Part shown: positions 46,958 to 58,840 of the stretch, in pieces
Layout: the number at the start of each line of letters is the position of its first letter
Numbering within the stretch: the first letter of the stretch is position 1
Origin: Asterella californica
Taxonomy: Eukaryota > Streptophyta > Marchantiopsida > Marchantiales > Aytoniaceae
Assembly: GCA_036924285.1 (NCBI GenBank)
Contig: JAYKYS010000001.1
Coordinates: 6,473,501 to 6,537,500, forward strand
Direction of reading: 5' to 3'
DNA length: 64,000 bases
Translations under genes and position numbers: made by a program
Notes under the pieces: model-generated
What the model was told of the DNA's origin: nothing
Databases searched by the model: none
Seen by the model: the letters and a program-made list of their open reading frames with translations, nothing else

Positions 46958-48910
46958 TGTCGTATCATGGATCGGCTTCTACATTGAAAGTCGAATTTCA
47001 AAGTTTCATATTTTTGCTCCAAAGATGCACATGAAGAGAAATATCAACTTTTTGATCTACTTCAAATCTCGCCTCTCAAAGCATCAAGTGATAGAGCTCG
47101 TTGAAAAGGTCACATGAGTACTTTATCTACTTCATTTGGGTGCTTAACGGCGATGTTATGAGATTTCGAAAGATGGAGAAAACAGACTAAGTTTTAGCTT
47201 GTCGATGCTGACTGGATATTTGTAGTTCCTAGTGCTAGACTAAGGGTGCAAGAGGTCTGCTTGGGCATATTCTGCAAGGTTCACATATTATGAAAATTGT
47301 TCATCGATTGGTCATAGCATGTACCTACGACCTATCGATGGACGTTTTCAGAGATTGTGAGATCGAATGCATGCGCATAAGATGTCATTGGGTTCATATA
47401 TGTGCATGTGATGCATAAGATAAGAAGATCGTTCGTGAAGAGGTGAATTATGTTGAGTGTTATAAGAAAAATTGAGACGTAGGGAGGGAGGATTGGAGTA
47501 CTTCAGTTGTCTACGAAAGAGAGTTGGACCGTTCAGACCATTCTAGAGTCCAAATTTGTTGTCATTGGGTCCATATGGATCAAAACATCAAGTTCTTCAG
47601 GAAATTGAAGATGTTATAAAGTTTCATTGAGTGAATTATGAGATGTGAGGGAGATTGGATCGTAAGGAGAAGGTTTTTATAAGTTTTAGTTTATCTATAA
47701 CTTGAGGTTGGGTTGGGTTGTTCTTTGCGATCGATGGATCAAACTCTTTCTTCTTGGTGCTTATGCAATCAATGAGTCTCCATCTTCGCATAAAAAGAGA
47801 CCGCACGTGGATTGGATTGTTATATTGAGCGTGATGAGAGAAATTGAGTCACAGGCGATCGATTTATGTCAAATTTTTGCTTCTTACGATCAAATTTCTA
47901 GTCATACTTCATGAGGGGAACTCCAAACTTCTTGTTTGGAGTCTTGTTGGGTTAAGGCTAGATCTACCTATGAGAGGAGATGATTCTCATATTAGACGAT
48001 CCGTTTGGACGGTGTGAATGATTTTAACCCGCAAGGAAGAGATTTTGGAGGTTCGGACAATTGAAAGTTAGAGATATCTTGGTTGTTGGAGATCAGATTT
48101 GGAGGTTCTTGGTTTCATTGGGGTCATGAGAGTAGACTTATCTGTATCTGAAGTTTGTTTGGAGAAAAGAATTCTCAGATTGACGTTTTTCAGATTCTTC
48201 ACTACAAGTTGGTGTCTATTTTGAGTTTTGGATACTGTCCTCTCTATACGCTAGCTGCGTAGTTTGCACTCATGGCCCTCACGGATTAAGAGTGATTTGA
48301 TCATTGGACTAGTCGTATATTGAATGTTAAGGCGGTGTGATTTTAGGGTTTTGACATCAAGTTGCATTCTAGATATCTTAGCTACGTGGTTTGTACACAC
48401 AACCGTCAAGGATTAAAGGTGATCTAACCATTTGGGTTAATGATGTATTGAGCGGTAACGTCGATACGACTGCATAGTTGTGGTTGTGTGGTTGTGGTTG
48501 TGGTTGTCACATAGAGTATTCAAGGTTTGGGTAACAAGACGCTATTGTGGAGCTTGCTGTTAGCAAAGAAGTGTTTTCCTTACTTTCAGTTACGTTTTGA
48601 CGGTTCTTGTCTTAGGTTTGGGTTTGGAGACTTGATTATAGACTTGGAGTGCTATTTGCAGACGGCTTGTGTATGATCTTAGTTTTGTAAGATACTACGA
48701 AAGTGTGTATAAATTGAGGTTGAATATTTGAAAGGCTCATTCTCATGGGTGTGTGTTTTCTTCTCTTGTCTTGTTGGGAGTTGGTATATATTGCGACGCT
48801 CATTTTTGTGCTTATGTTTCTCTTTCTTGTCTCTATTCAACACACTACATCTTCACAGCCAAGAACCTCATATTTTCCTAGACATCCTTCACGTAATATC
48901 CGACACGACA
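46958..48910 (+). repeat. Family A LTR, copy 3, full length
   Basis: Starts TGTCGTATCATGGATCGG and ends ATATCCGACACGACA, the best-preserved right terminus of the family. About 1.95 kb. The flanks (tacgg before, acgac after) do not give a clean duplication. A 50-base reverse transcriptase fragment follows closely (48945). Confidence 0.8.
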
Positions 48911-48944
48911 ACGACAAGGATTGTTTGTATCAGTGGTGATCCTT

Positions 48945-48998
48945 ACCATTTGGGTTGAAGAACGCCCCTCTGAGTTCCAAAAGGTGATAAGACAAAAT
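48945..48998 (+). pseudogene. Reverse transcriptase fragment (PFGLKNAPSEFQ block)
   Basis: With one single-base frameshift the DNA encodes LPFGLKNAP and then SEFQKVI, the conserved block of gypsy-class RT. Only about 50 bases remain. It may be a scrap of the element that owned the family A LTRs, since it lies 35 bases beyond copy 3. Confidence 0.65.
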
Positions 48999-49029
48999 CC
49001 TAGCAGGATTGGATTTTGTCAGATGTTAT

Positions 49030-49664
49030 ATTATATATATAAGAACACAAACCTGAGAAACAGATCAGAGCGGTCTGTAATCTGCTTCAAAACCTCTTAA
49101 AACGAATCCCTAAATCTCAACCCAGACCCAAAACCACCGGAGCGTAGCTCAAAGCAAGAGAAACATCCCTTTGCTAACAAAAAGAGCTACACCAGTATCA
49201 CACGATTCAAACCCAAGTCCAAACAACATCCATGTACAAGCTCTTAGCTAAAGCTAGCTACCACAAGCTGTACATAGCCAACTAGATCTCTAACGGACTC
49301 CAAAGGATGAAACTCATAGCGAAGGAACCGAAAAAGATCTATCTGAGAACTTTCCTCTTTCGTCAAACGGATTTCAGATGTCGATAAGGCCTTCCTTCTT
49401 GACTCTGTCGGCCTCAAGAACTATCAGATCCGACTCTCGAGAGCCGAGATATCGCCGATTTTTTGTCGTAGGTGGCTGAACCTCCAAAAACTTCTCCCTA
49501 CGGCTTAAAACCACGCACACCGTCCAAATGGATCGCTTGATTTTGTCTTCTCTGATAGGTAGATCTAGGTACTCTGAACCCAACGAGACTCAAAACAGTC
49601 CGTTTGGAGTTCCCCTTGCAAAACCACGCAAGAAATTTGATCGCAAGTTACAAAATACTGAGCT
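49030..49664 (-). repeat. Family A LTR, right half, inverted
   Basis: The reverse complement aligns with about 18745-19340 of copy 2 (shared: TCTTAGCTAAAGCTAGCTAC, AAAAAGATCTATCTGAGAAC, GAACTCCAAAC-type blocks). The alignment stops at about 49664, where family B sequence begins. Confidence 0.8.
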
Positions 49665-49667
49665 ATA

Positions 49668-50870
49668 TCTAAACAATCCTAACTAAGCAAGGCATCATAT
49701 GGATACCCAAGAAGACAACCCACCTTGCATTTCATCTTACTTCCTAACAGAAGATATAAGATACGTGAGAAGCAGAATATACGAAAAGTTCAGAAGAGGG
49801 TTGCGGACTTCTGTGATGACAGTGGCCTCCAGGAAGACTCCCGGGACAGCTTCTGATTAACAAATGTACTCTGAAGACTTCCCGCAGCCAGGCTTCCCAT
49901 CACTGATCTCACCTGTCTTCAACTTCCGACACGCAATCTAATCTCACAATAGACACGGAACATTCATACTATGTTCTTCAGATTCCTTACCTCTCATACT
50001 CGCTCAGAAGAAGCTTGCTGCATGACGAGAAGGCATGACCCTCGACCATTCTCTCCAGATTCTGCCGGCAAGGCTTCTCACAACTCTCTTCTAAGTTTGG
50101 GAAGAAGAAGGAATAGGCTGCTATGGATAGGACAGAAGAGACCCGTAAAGGACCCTCATCTCTTCTCCCGCATTCTGCCAGCCTTTCCAACCTTTTAGTC
50201 TCTCTAGGAAGATGTAGATTTGAGAAGGCGGGAAGATTGGGAGGCATAGGCATGGTTCCCAATTTCTAGCTTCTTGAAACAACATTCAACTCACCAATTC
50301 ACTCAGGATTCATATCAAGCTTCTCTCAACACAAAACCCAATCCAATCCAATCCTGATATGAACTGCAACAGTTGTCTTCCGAAGATGTCCAGATCTTCA
50401 GAAGCGTCTTCCGTCCATAAGTTCGGGAACAAAGATGTGGTAGGATAGAGAAATTGATAGTCAGGTGATCGAATTTAAGAATGAGAGATGAGAAAGCTCG
50501 ATTCCAACTTGGGAAGAAGTGGGAAGATGGCTGTCGAAAATTGGCCAGCGCTTCAACACCCAATTTACACAGAAGGAACTTCAGGGTAGGGAAATCGATC
50601 GATGGATTTCTTGCAACCGAGCAGGGAAGCGCGAGAGACATCAATCAGAGACGGGAAGTGGTGGGAACGAGAAAAGAACATGGGAAGAACCTCAATACAG
50701 CTTCCGGCTGCTTCTGTTGCACCGTCAGTCTTCCGCACGCTTCCAACCTTCAATTCCACCTTCGATGTGGCATCACGATCTTGCTTCTGCTGTCAATCTT
50801 GAGCTGCGCCCCTCTACTGCTACAATCAGTTGCCAATGAAAGAAGAAGATAAGTCTAAGATAGCATTCTG
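49668..50870 (-). repeat. Family B repeat, right part, inverted
   Basis: The reverse complement aligns with about 29820-30915 of B copy 1 (CTTCCTAACAGAAGATA, CTTCCCGCAGCCAGGCTTCC, GACCCGTAAAGGACCCTCA and others). Forward frames here (50481-50852 and overlapping ones) are chance frames within the repeat. Confidence 0.8.
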
Positions 50871-50888
50871 AGGAATTGACTCTCGCGG

Positions 50889-51835
50889 TGTCTTGTCGTG
50901 GATCGACTCTTATCTGAAAATCAAATTTCGATGCTTATCATATCACTCATGAGACTAAAAATGAGGCTTTTTGCACAACTTCGGATCTTCACTTTCATCG
51001 CATCAATGGCTAGAGCTCGTTGTCAGCTTTCCATGGGCACTTCATCTATTTCGTTTGGACGTCAAGTGGAGAAGTTACGAGACTCGAAAGATGGCTAAAA
51101 CAAGCTAGGCATAGCTTACGGGCTTTTGGCACAACTTCGGATCTTCACTTTCATTGCATCAATGGATAGAGCTCATTGTCGGCTTTCCTTGGACACTACG
51201 TCTACTTCGTTTGGACGATGGGTAAAACAAGCTAGGCCTCAGCTTACGGACTTTTGGCACAACTTTGGATCTTCATTTTCATCGCATCAATGAGTAGAGC
51301 TCGTTGTCAGCTTTCCATAGGTACTTTGTCTATTTCATTTGGACTCCTAATGGAGAAGTTACAAGACTCGAAAGATGAGAAAATCAAGTTGGACCCTAGT
51401 TTACTTTTGCTGATTGGGTATTTGCAGCTCCATGCGCTATACTAAGGACACAAGGGACATGCTTCCTCATAATCTGTGAAAACTTGTACTTACAACGACT
51501 GACGTAAGGGGGCAGCTTAAGAGACTAGTTGTGTCTACGATCTGTCAACGGACGGTTCGGGAGAGTTGAAGGTCTAATGTAAACGCGCAAGGCGTCGTTG
51601 GGTTCAGATCTGTGCAGGCTACGTGTTGGTTAAGACGATTCGTGAAGAGGCAGATCGAGGACTATGTTCTTAGAGAAATTGAGACGCAGGAGGAGGATTT
51701 GGAGTGGTTCAGTGATCTGTGAAGGAGAGTTAGACAGCTCAAACCGTTCTGGAGTCCAAACTTGCTGTCCTTGGATCCATCGGGATCACAACGTCGAGTT
51801 GTTCAGAAAATTGAAGACGATACGAAGTTTCATCA
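50889..51835 (+). repeat. Family A LTR, left half
   Basis: Starts TGTCTTGTCGTGGATCGACT and follows copy 2 from its first base to about its position 18520, including a shortened version of the 157-bp array (starts 51101, 51228, 51385). Similarity ends near GAAGACGATACGAAGTTTCA at 51835. Confidence 0.82.
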
Positions 51836-52002
51836 GACGGTGTCGTGTTGTGAGACGTCTCACATGTGAATTCAGTATAAAATGTGTGTTGTGTTTTCTT
51901 TTGGTTTTCGTGAACTTTCCGTGTAGCTCACCTGAGAGCGTATTAGGTGTCACGTTCATTGGTATCTGGATGTGAGATCGCACGATAACAAGATGTGCTG
52001 AC

Positions 52003-52190
52003 TGTGGTGCCCACAATTTATAAGATTGGAGATTTTTTGAATTTTTTAAAGTTAATGATATGTCTATGTAATTGAAATAACCTTATTACTTAAGATTACA
52101 CCTGACTTAGAGAGAAGATGATCTTAAGGTCTTTTTGGAAGGAGAAGTCAACTTCTTCGGAAGACGGATAAAGACGAAGTCGTTGAGTAT
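52003..52190 (+). repeat. Family B repeat, left end
   Basis: TGTGGTGCCCACAATTT at 52003 onward matches 29167-29400 (aaccttattacttaagattacacc, agaagatgatctta). It breaks off at about 52190 against the methyltransferase element. Confidence 0.8.
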
Positions 52191-52428
52191 TATCTTGCAG
52201 TCTCTGGAGCAGTTTCCTTCTGCTCACTGCCAACAACCTCCCACTGTGCGAAAAACTCCTACAGTCCTAGCTGCAAGCTCCACGACATTCCACGATGTCC
52301 AAGGATGATGAACTCCATACGCCTCACCCCCAGCCTTTGCCTCCACCGACTCGATACGCAAAGAGCTCAGAAGTGTCTGAGCAGTAACACTCGTCGATGG
52401 CATCCGACGTCAATCAGAGACTAACAAT

Positions 52429-53385
52429 CCATGTCAAGCAATTCAAGTCCATTGCTTGATCCAATACCTGACGACGTGAAGTCTCTGACACTGAAGCTAC
52501 TACCGTCGTACATGTATGAAAATCCATCACCTGCTCTTCCTCATCGGCATTGAGCTCCACCAACTGTTGTAACCGAACATTTCACACAAGCCCATGTCCT
52601 CCACCTCGATAAGCATGTGATGCTAGAAAGCTCACCAAAGTGAACAATGTTGCAATGGCCGTCGCACTAGGTTCAGCACTGTCACGGGTGACCTATCGAC
52701 GACTCTCACTACTTGAGATCGTCGTCCTACATCCAAGATATCATCAACTGTGAGTTGCACTGGTCGTCTCACTGCATCCGGTGCGCGCTTGAGCACCTCT
52801 CTTGGTAACAAGTTCGTCCACCACAATCGTGGACGATGTGCACGAGATCTCACTCTCGTTACATCCAACAGCACTGTCGGTCCAACCCAAAACCGCACCT
52901 GGTGCACACTCGTCATCATCTGTGTACTAGCATCACCCAACAAAAGAACGTTCTCCAAGATGTACGATGGAGAATCCACTTGATGCATCTGGAGATGTCG
53001 TAAGATCCGTAACATCTCCCGAAGCATCATAGATCGCGGGTCATATAAACCTTGACCTCTTCCAGCACGCGTGTGATCTTGACATGGCTACCCGACTATC
53101 ACCAAGTGAATGGTGCCAACAAACGTAAGATCCTGCGCCCCCAGCAACAAAATATCCGACGATAATGCTTGCTGGTATCTTCTAACGACTGATATGGGTA
53201 ACAACTCAAGATATCTCTACACCAAACATACCATATGACGTAATGAGATGCATCTTGCAAACTCATCTCTCTCCACATACAAGTATCGCTGTACTTGTAT
53301 GTCTTCCTACAACCACAGCCAAATCTGTGCTGATCTCCTCAAACATTTCTAGCACACACACACTCCTCTGGATACTTTAAACAAT
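52429..53385 (-). pseudogene. Retroelement-encoded C5-cytosine DNA methyltransferase domain, broken
   Basis: Minus-strand reading shows the motifs of a C5-methyltransferase in canonical order. Motif I: SVCVLEMFEEISTDLA (about 53370-53323). Motif II-like acidic strand: RYLYVERDEFA. Motif III region: ALSSDILLLGAQDL. Motif IV: catalytic PCQ at 53079-53087, followed by DHTRAGRGQGLYDPRS. Motif VI: ENV at 52947-52955. Motif VIII: AHRPRLWWTNL at 52809-52841. After a frameshift near 52640 comes the C-terminal end, VSFLASHAYRGGGHGLV, then RRQVLDQAMDLNCL (motif X-like) at about 52435-52480. The enzyme class transfers a methyl group from S-adenosylmethionine to cytosine in DNA. Damage: TAG just before PCQ (53088-53090, probably a lost Trp), another TAG upstream, and frameshifts near 53310 and 52640. 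It follows a gag-protease relic on the same strand. Subclass (DNMT3-like or other) is not settled. Confidence 0.85.
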
Positions 53386-53626
53386 GAGAGTCGTATCCAA
53401 TAGTGATAAGATCACATGGCCAGTAGCAGGAACAACGTTTGTTCTTTTACTTGTAGTACAAAGGCTTCACTCCAAGCCTACTGCACCAACCGATCAGCAT
53501 ACTGTTGCAACTCTCCACTCGAACTCCAGAGTGGAACATCCAAGGCAGATGGTACTACCGTAGTCATACTAGACATGCCTTCTATCTCCTCAAAGACCAG
53601 AGTATCCTCCGCATGAGCATTGTCTT

Positions 53627-54237
53627 CTAACAATCGCTCGGCCAAGTGATGATCAAACTAAACCTTACAACGGATGTCATCGTCCCTGATGTAGACTCCG
53701 TTGTCCCAACTCTAGCACTGAATCGCACTGGTAAGCGGCTCACTCGTCTCTCACCGGACTGCCAACTTGGTCTGTAAGATGCTGTCTTCGTCCAATAGTC
53801 GTTCACGAACCCCATAAGATATAACACAACACCTCCAACCAATACATCATAAGACTCCACGGCCGTAACAGTGACCTTGACCCTCACCATGGAGCCATCC
53901 GTGGGATGATCTGATCGAACTCTCATCGTCAACATCTCGCGTGTCATGTGTAGACTGTACCTCTTGATCCCTCTAGAGATGTCTACAACTAGAATGGACA
54001 TCTCTCCACCTCGGACTTCCTCCGACCCAAACTAATATACGACGCCTTCTCCAACATCAACAGTTGGGCTCCAAAGTCCAACAAGACTTTTTGTGGTTGA
54101 TACATCTTCCTTGAAGGTGCCACCAAACAGAAGATATCACTTCTGTTGTCCAACAACATCACACCTGATGTCAAACCAGCACGGTCAATCGCCGGCCTAG
54201 ATGGTAACTCATCTAACTTGGCAGCCCCGCTTGCCAA
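53627..54237 (-). pseudogene. Retroelement aspartic protease region, same element as the methyltransferase
   Basis: Frame 54237-53989 carries VLLDFGAQLLML, an aspartic protease active site with the usual DSGA changed to DFGA (54067-54078), so one active-site serine is lost. A frameshift leads into 54001-53627 (VTAVESYDVLVGGVVLYLMG, DYWTKTASYRPSWQSG), the conserved segment that follows. The methyltransferase begins about 240 bases downstream. The order gag, protease, methyltransferase indicates one polyprotein; reverse transcriptase and integrase are not present, the element being cut at about 52190 by the family B fragment. Confidence 0.75.
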
Positions 54238-54937
54238 GTACCACTGGGTTTAGGACCATCCTCGACTCCATGGACACATCTACCGTCTCTCGCTGACCAC
54301 CTCAGCACTAGAGATAACTACATCATCGTTCTCACTGAGCGTGACTACCAGCTGGAACATTGGAGCCAAGTTGACTCCCAATGTCCTCATATCCGTGACT
54401 GAAAATAGTAGAGCTCAGAAAACTGCTGTAGCCACCCCCAACATCGAGTTCGACGTCACATCCACAGACATCGAGGGTTGTCTCGCATAACCCCCTCTCT
54501 TGGATGTCAATGTCTCTAATTCCACTACACCATCAATAGATCATTTAGGTCTCACATCATTCATGTTATCTTGTTATGTTCATTTGTCTCACATCATTCA
54601 TGTTATCACTCGATAACATGAATGACTGAGGAAGCTTGACCTGTCTACCAGTCTCTCCGCGTTATGGATCCAGCTCCACCGACGCACCTCGTGGCTCAGA
54701 GACACGTACTGCACCTCTAGTCACTGCCGATGTTGTGTAATCTATGATCCTCGAGAAGAGGTGGTCGCTCCATGTGGTGCTTCCCTGCTAAACCCAGCAA
54801 TCACCACCCTCTCCTCCATCATGTTGAGCTAAATCTGCTCAGCCAGACCAAAGACAACCGTCAACGTCAGAGCGGTGTCTCTAAGAAGAGTCGCATTCTC
54901 TAACTCTCTTACGCAACTCTCGATCTAATATCTCATA

Positions 54938-55200
54938 TCAGAACTGGACTGCATGTGCTTCCGTCACCTCTTCGGTAACACTGATCAACCGCCTCATGCG
55001 AGTAAACGCCTCGCGTAGACTCTTTCCAGTCTTCCGCTGGAACTCTTGTAGACTGCTCAACTTGTCGGTCTGCACACCTTGATAGTTCTTCCTCAAACAC
55101 TGGAAGAACTGAACCATAGGGTTAAACCCTGGTGATATCTCGCTCACATTATCATTTGCTCCACTACTAGTGAACGCACCGTTGGTAGTAGATACTTCGT
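54938..55200 (-). pseudogene. Gag of the methyltransferase retroelement
   Basis: FFQCLRKNYQGVQTDKLSSL and GKSLREAFTRMRRLI look like the Gag C-terminal capsid block of LTR elements. The frame ends at a stop after AHAVQF, and similar coding continues in other frames through about 54650 (REL-type basic helix, VRVSEPRGASVEL). Upstream, 55200-55140 is Ser/Thr-rich. No CCHC knuckle could be read between Gag and protease; around 54540-54640 the DNA is instead a repeated CTCACATCATTCATGTTATC with a hairpin. Confidence 0.6.
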
Positions 55201-57600
55201 CACTTGTGGATGTACCACTGCTACTGACACCCGAACTTGCAAGTGCTACGTCTCCTGAAATTGCACCAATAGTGATAGAAACGTAACTGAGAGACCAATG
55301 TTGTCTTCACAACTCAATCTCCACGCTGTAGTCTCGTCTGAACTCATGATAATCGTCCATCGGCGGTCTTTCCAAGTGTTGGAACAAACCCTTTCACTCC
55401 ATGAAGGTGTAAACAGCTATGGGTTACGCATCTACTGCAGATCGCACCAACTGTCGAACTCTTAGATGAAGTCATCAACTCAATGATACTCACTGTACTC
55501 GAGTAACGTCGAGGTCCCTTCGTGATCTCATAGATCTCATCTATGTCCTACAACAACATTGTGGTGACACTAGACTCACCATCAGAAAATGGATTTTTTG
55601 CATCTGACTCGTCCTTTGGAACAACAGATGACAATGGTGTAGGTAGTCGGTACCTCATCCCACTCTGTGTGTACCCATTGTCAAAGAAGTCCCCACTAGA
55701 ACCTTTCGAGAACTCCGTGATGATAGAATCTTGGAACACACTCTCCAACCAGAATGCCGAAATCTCATCACCACCATAACCACAACTTGCATAACCGCGC
55801 TCTATTGAGATCACATATCCCTTACTAGGACGGTCAAGGTAAAGACAACATGTACTTGCTATCACCACAAGCAGCCTCTCATGATCTGTTGGTCGTCAAT
55901 CCAACCGCACCGTGAGAAAAACAAAGGTAGTCTGAATGATCCGCAACTCTAGTCTCACTACCGACAGCACACTAGAGTGACTCACTCTAGAAATCAAGCG
56001 CCAACACAAGCAAACGCGGCGTACAAACAGGAAATAGAATATGGAAGGGTTCCAACCACAAGAAGTCCAAACGATAACCCTCCACACTCAAACATTCACC
56101 TAAAGAGAAACCCAACCTCATCCGGACTGACGTCTCTTCTTCGATGATCACATGCACAATATATGATCACCAACTGTCGTAACTGATACTTAAGATTACT
56201 AACTAGATGTCCACACCTCTAGTAGCTCCAAAAATATCTATGTGGTAGCTCTACTAGCTCACCCAAGACAACTGCCACCAGCTGCCTCCATACGAATCTC
56301 TATGATATAGACAAACAGTACCACAAAAACAGCTTCCCTCTAATACTATGAGGTCTACCACTCCTCTAGGAACGTGCGAGAAGGTCTCCTACTACCTTAG
56401 ACAAGTCCATAAGTACTTGCACGCATCCCTAGAAGACACCAAGAGCTATTGGTCTAGTGATAAAGCCAAAGCTAGGACTGCAGAGTTAAGTGTGCAAGTT
56501 CAAGAATAGTGTTGGATGGGTGACCTATTGGTTTTACACTTCTCACACAACTGAAACTTACATACCTCTCTCACGCACGCCAGTAAGCTGACTTGCAGCG
56601 GGCTCAGGCTCCGCTCCGCCTCCGCACTCTCGCACTCCGTTCTCACGTCTCCACACTCACGCATCTCTGCTCCTCGAAGCATCGAAACGCCTCCTAACAC
56701 GCACTCCACACCGCGATACCTCCGCTCACTCTCCGCTTGGAGTAGAGTAGAAACTCGAGCCAAACAGATCAAGAAGGACGTGCATGAAGAGAACACACCC
56801 CAAACATGTCAAAAACACGCTACACAATGTCGTAATCTGCCAAATTGGCACTCGCATGCGAGATTACGTCAGATTTTTGGACCACTCGCGACCTTCTTCT
56901 CCTCGTAACTCCTTCGATCCTTCACCAAATCGACTGATTTTTGATGCGTTGGAATCGTCTTCCCATTGCGCACCTACTGCACTCTTCAGCAACAGAATTT
57001 GCTGACCCACGCCAATCCGACGTCCGCCGACGTACTTCTATCGACCTCAAATCAATCACAAAATCTGTGATAGGAAATTCCAGCAGCGCTTTCGCACTAT
57101 CTCACTCCAAATTCGACCAAGAACAGGTCCAACTACTACTAATCCACACAACAATTAGTAGTAGTTGAACAAAAAAGAATCACTCCGCGCACCCACGCAC
57201 CCGTGCACTTGCAAATCGAAGGTATCAACGATTTGTCCACTCCGAAGATATTGTCGACAGAAATCCGCGACTTGAAAGCTCTCAATCAAACCTCACAATT
57301 TGAGTTATTCGAGTGATAAACGGTATATACTCACTCCATCATACCAACGGACACTAAACAATCACTAAAGTGGAGCCAAATCCACTCTGTGCTCACAGAG
57401 AATCCAGATTGCACTCACCAAGACTATCCACCATAGCCAGGAGCTTGAAGACTCAACTCGAAGAACTAAGACCTCCAAGCCCTACCTGCGAAGTATACCC
57501 TTAGTGGACTATCTCACCAACTCACCCTAACGGCACTAACGGCCCTACCGGGATTCGTCACTCCGCACTCGACCAACCTAGCCAAGGTGCCAAACTGACG
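55201..57600 (-). other. Probable 5' region of the methyltransferase retroelement
   Basis: Minus-strand frames at 55868-55548 (acidic, unassigned), 56087-55896 and 56796-56500 are broken and unplaced. They may be the N-terminal Gag and leader of the element. No LTR could be defined. An inverted repeat with 14-base arms (CAACTACTACTAAT) lies at 57130-57167. Confidence 0.35.
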
Positions 57601-58840
57601 TGACAAATAATTTCATCAACTATTACTTTTGTTAACCTATAATTTTATATTCTCATGTGATTATCTTGACCCTTTATTGAGAGATAAGTTGAAGAGAGGT
57701 TTGAGAAGATTTCTGAGATACTAATCCTCTTCGACGTTGTCAAAAGTAAGTCTTCTTGAGAAGAGATAAACCTTTTAGCTGTGATAGTCTTCAAGAACAG
57801 AGTTATTACAGCATAACACGAACGTCATAATCTCCACAACCTTTCAGTTGAATGTACTACAGACTAAAAGTGCATTCATTTGTATTAAAAACATAGTTCT
57901 AGTAACTGAGCTTTTTGGTTCGAATGAGAACCTTTTATTCATTCATGTGATTAACAGTCTTAAAATTGCACATCAATGGTGCAAAATTGTACCACAATGA
58001 TAATTTTATCCACTTTTGATGAAGATATATAGCAACAAAAAGTCTAATATGAATAAAGTCCTGCAGTTTCATATCTCGTCTAGATCTTAAAGGTAATATC
58101 TATTTCTTGTTAAAATGTTATTTCCATGTTATAACATCATTGTATAACTTACCAATTGTAATAATAGATGGTATTCACTAGCTTTACATGTGTAATTCAC
58201 TGCAAAACAAACTACTTAGTACAGAAAATAGTTTACAGGGTTTTTTTGAGCAAAAGAGTGTTTTCGTCAAGCTAATTACACTATGAGTAAAAATGAATAT
58301 TCTCTTTCATGCTTTTATACCCACATCGGTAGTTTAACAAACTTGTAATATTGATAATTGCTTTTCATGAGTATGTTTCTTTTGTGACAATTCACTCATA
58401 TATTTGTTAAAGTATTATTGACTTAACCACATGCTATAATTATCAATTCGAGATGTTTTGTGAGATACGATGGACATTTACATAAGAACTAAGCTTCTAC
58501 ATGTTTGCCAAGTAGTAAGTAACTTTTGAAACCTTTCAGATCTACTGCAGTACGTTCCGTGAACTAACGAAAGATCTAGTCGTGAAGATCCTTCTTATCA
58601 AGGGTAAAAAAGAGCACAACTCCAAATGCTGATTCCCGTTGGAGCAGACGGTGCCTCGAGCACATCGTTGATTTAAAGTCGAGCACTTCTGAAGGTTCAT
58701 AGTCATGTTCACGATTACAGTTATCATGACCGAAAAGAGTAAAGGAATGAAGGAATGAAGTGTCTCCCCTTTCAGTAGCATCAGTAGCTTGCAATTCAAC
58801 CTTGTACCTCTATTTTCATACATGAAGGGGGTACCCAGCT
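57601..58840. other. AT-rich intergenic DNA, no gene
   Basis: Contains a diverged relative of 33400-33590 at about 58200-58350 (CAAAACAAACTACTTAG; ctctttCatgcttttatac). The frames at 58542-58823 have no recognisable family. Confidence 0.45.

Noticed and set aside
46958..48910. Target-site duplication around family A copy 3
   Set aside because: Flanks TACGG and ACGAC do not match, so no duplication is claimed.
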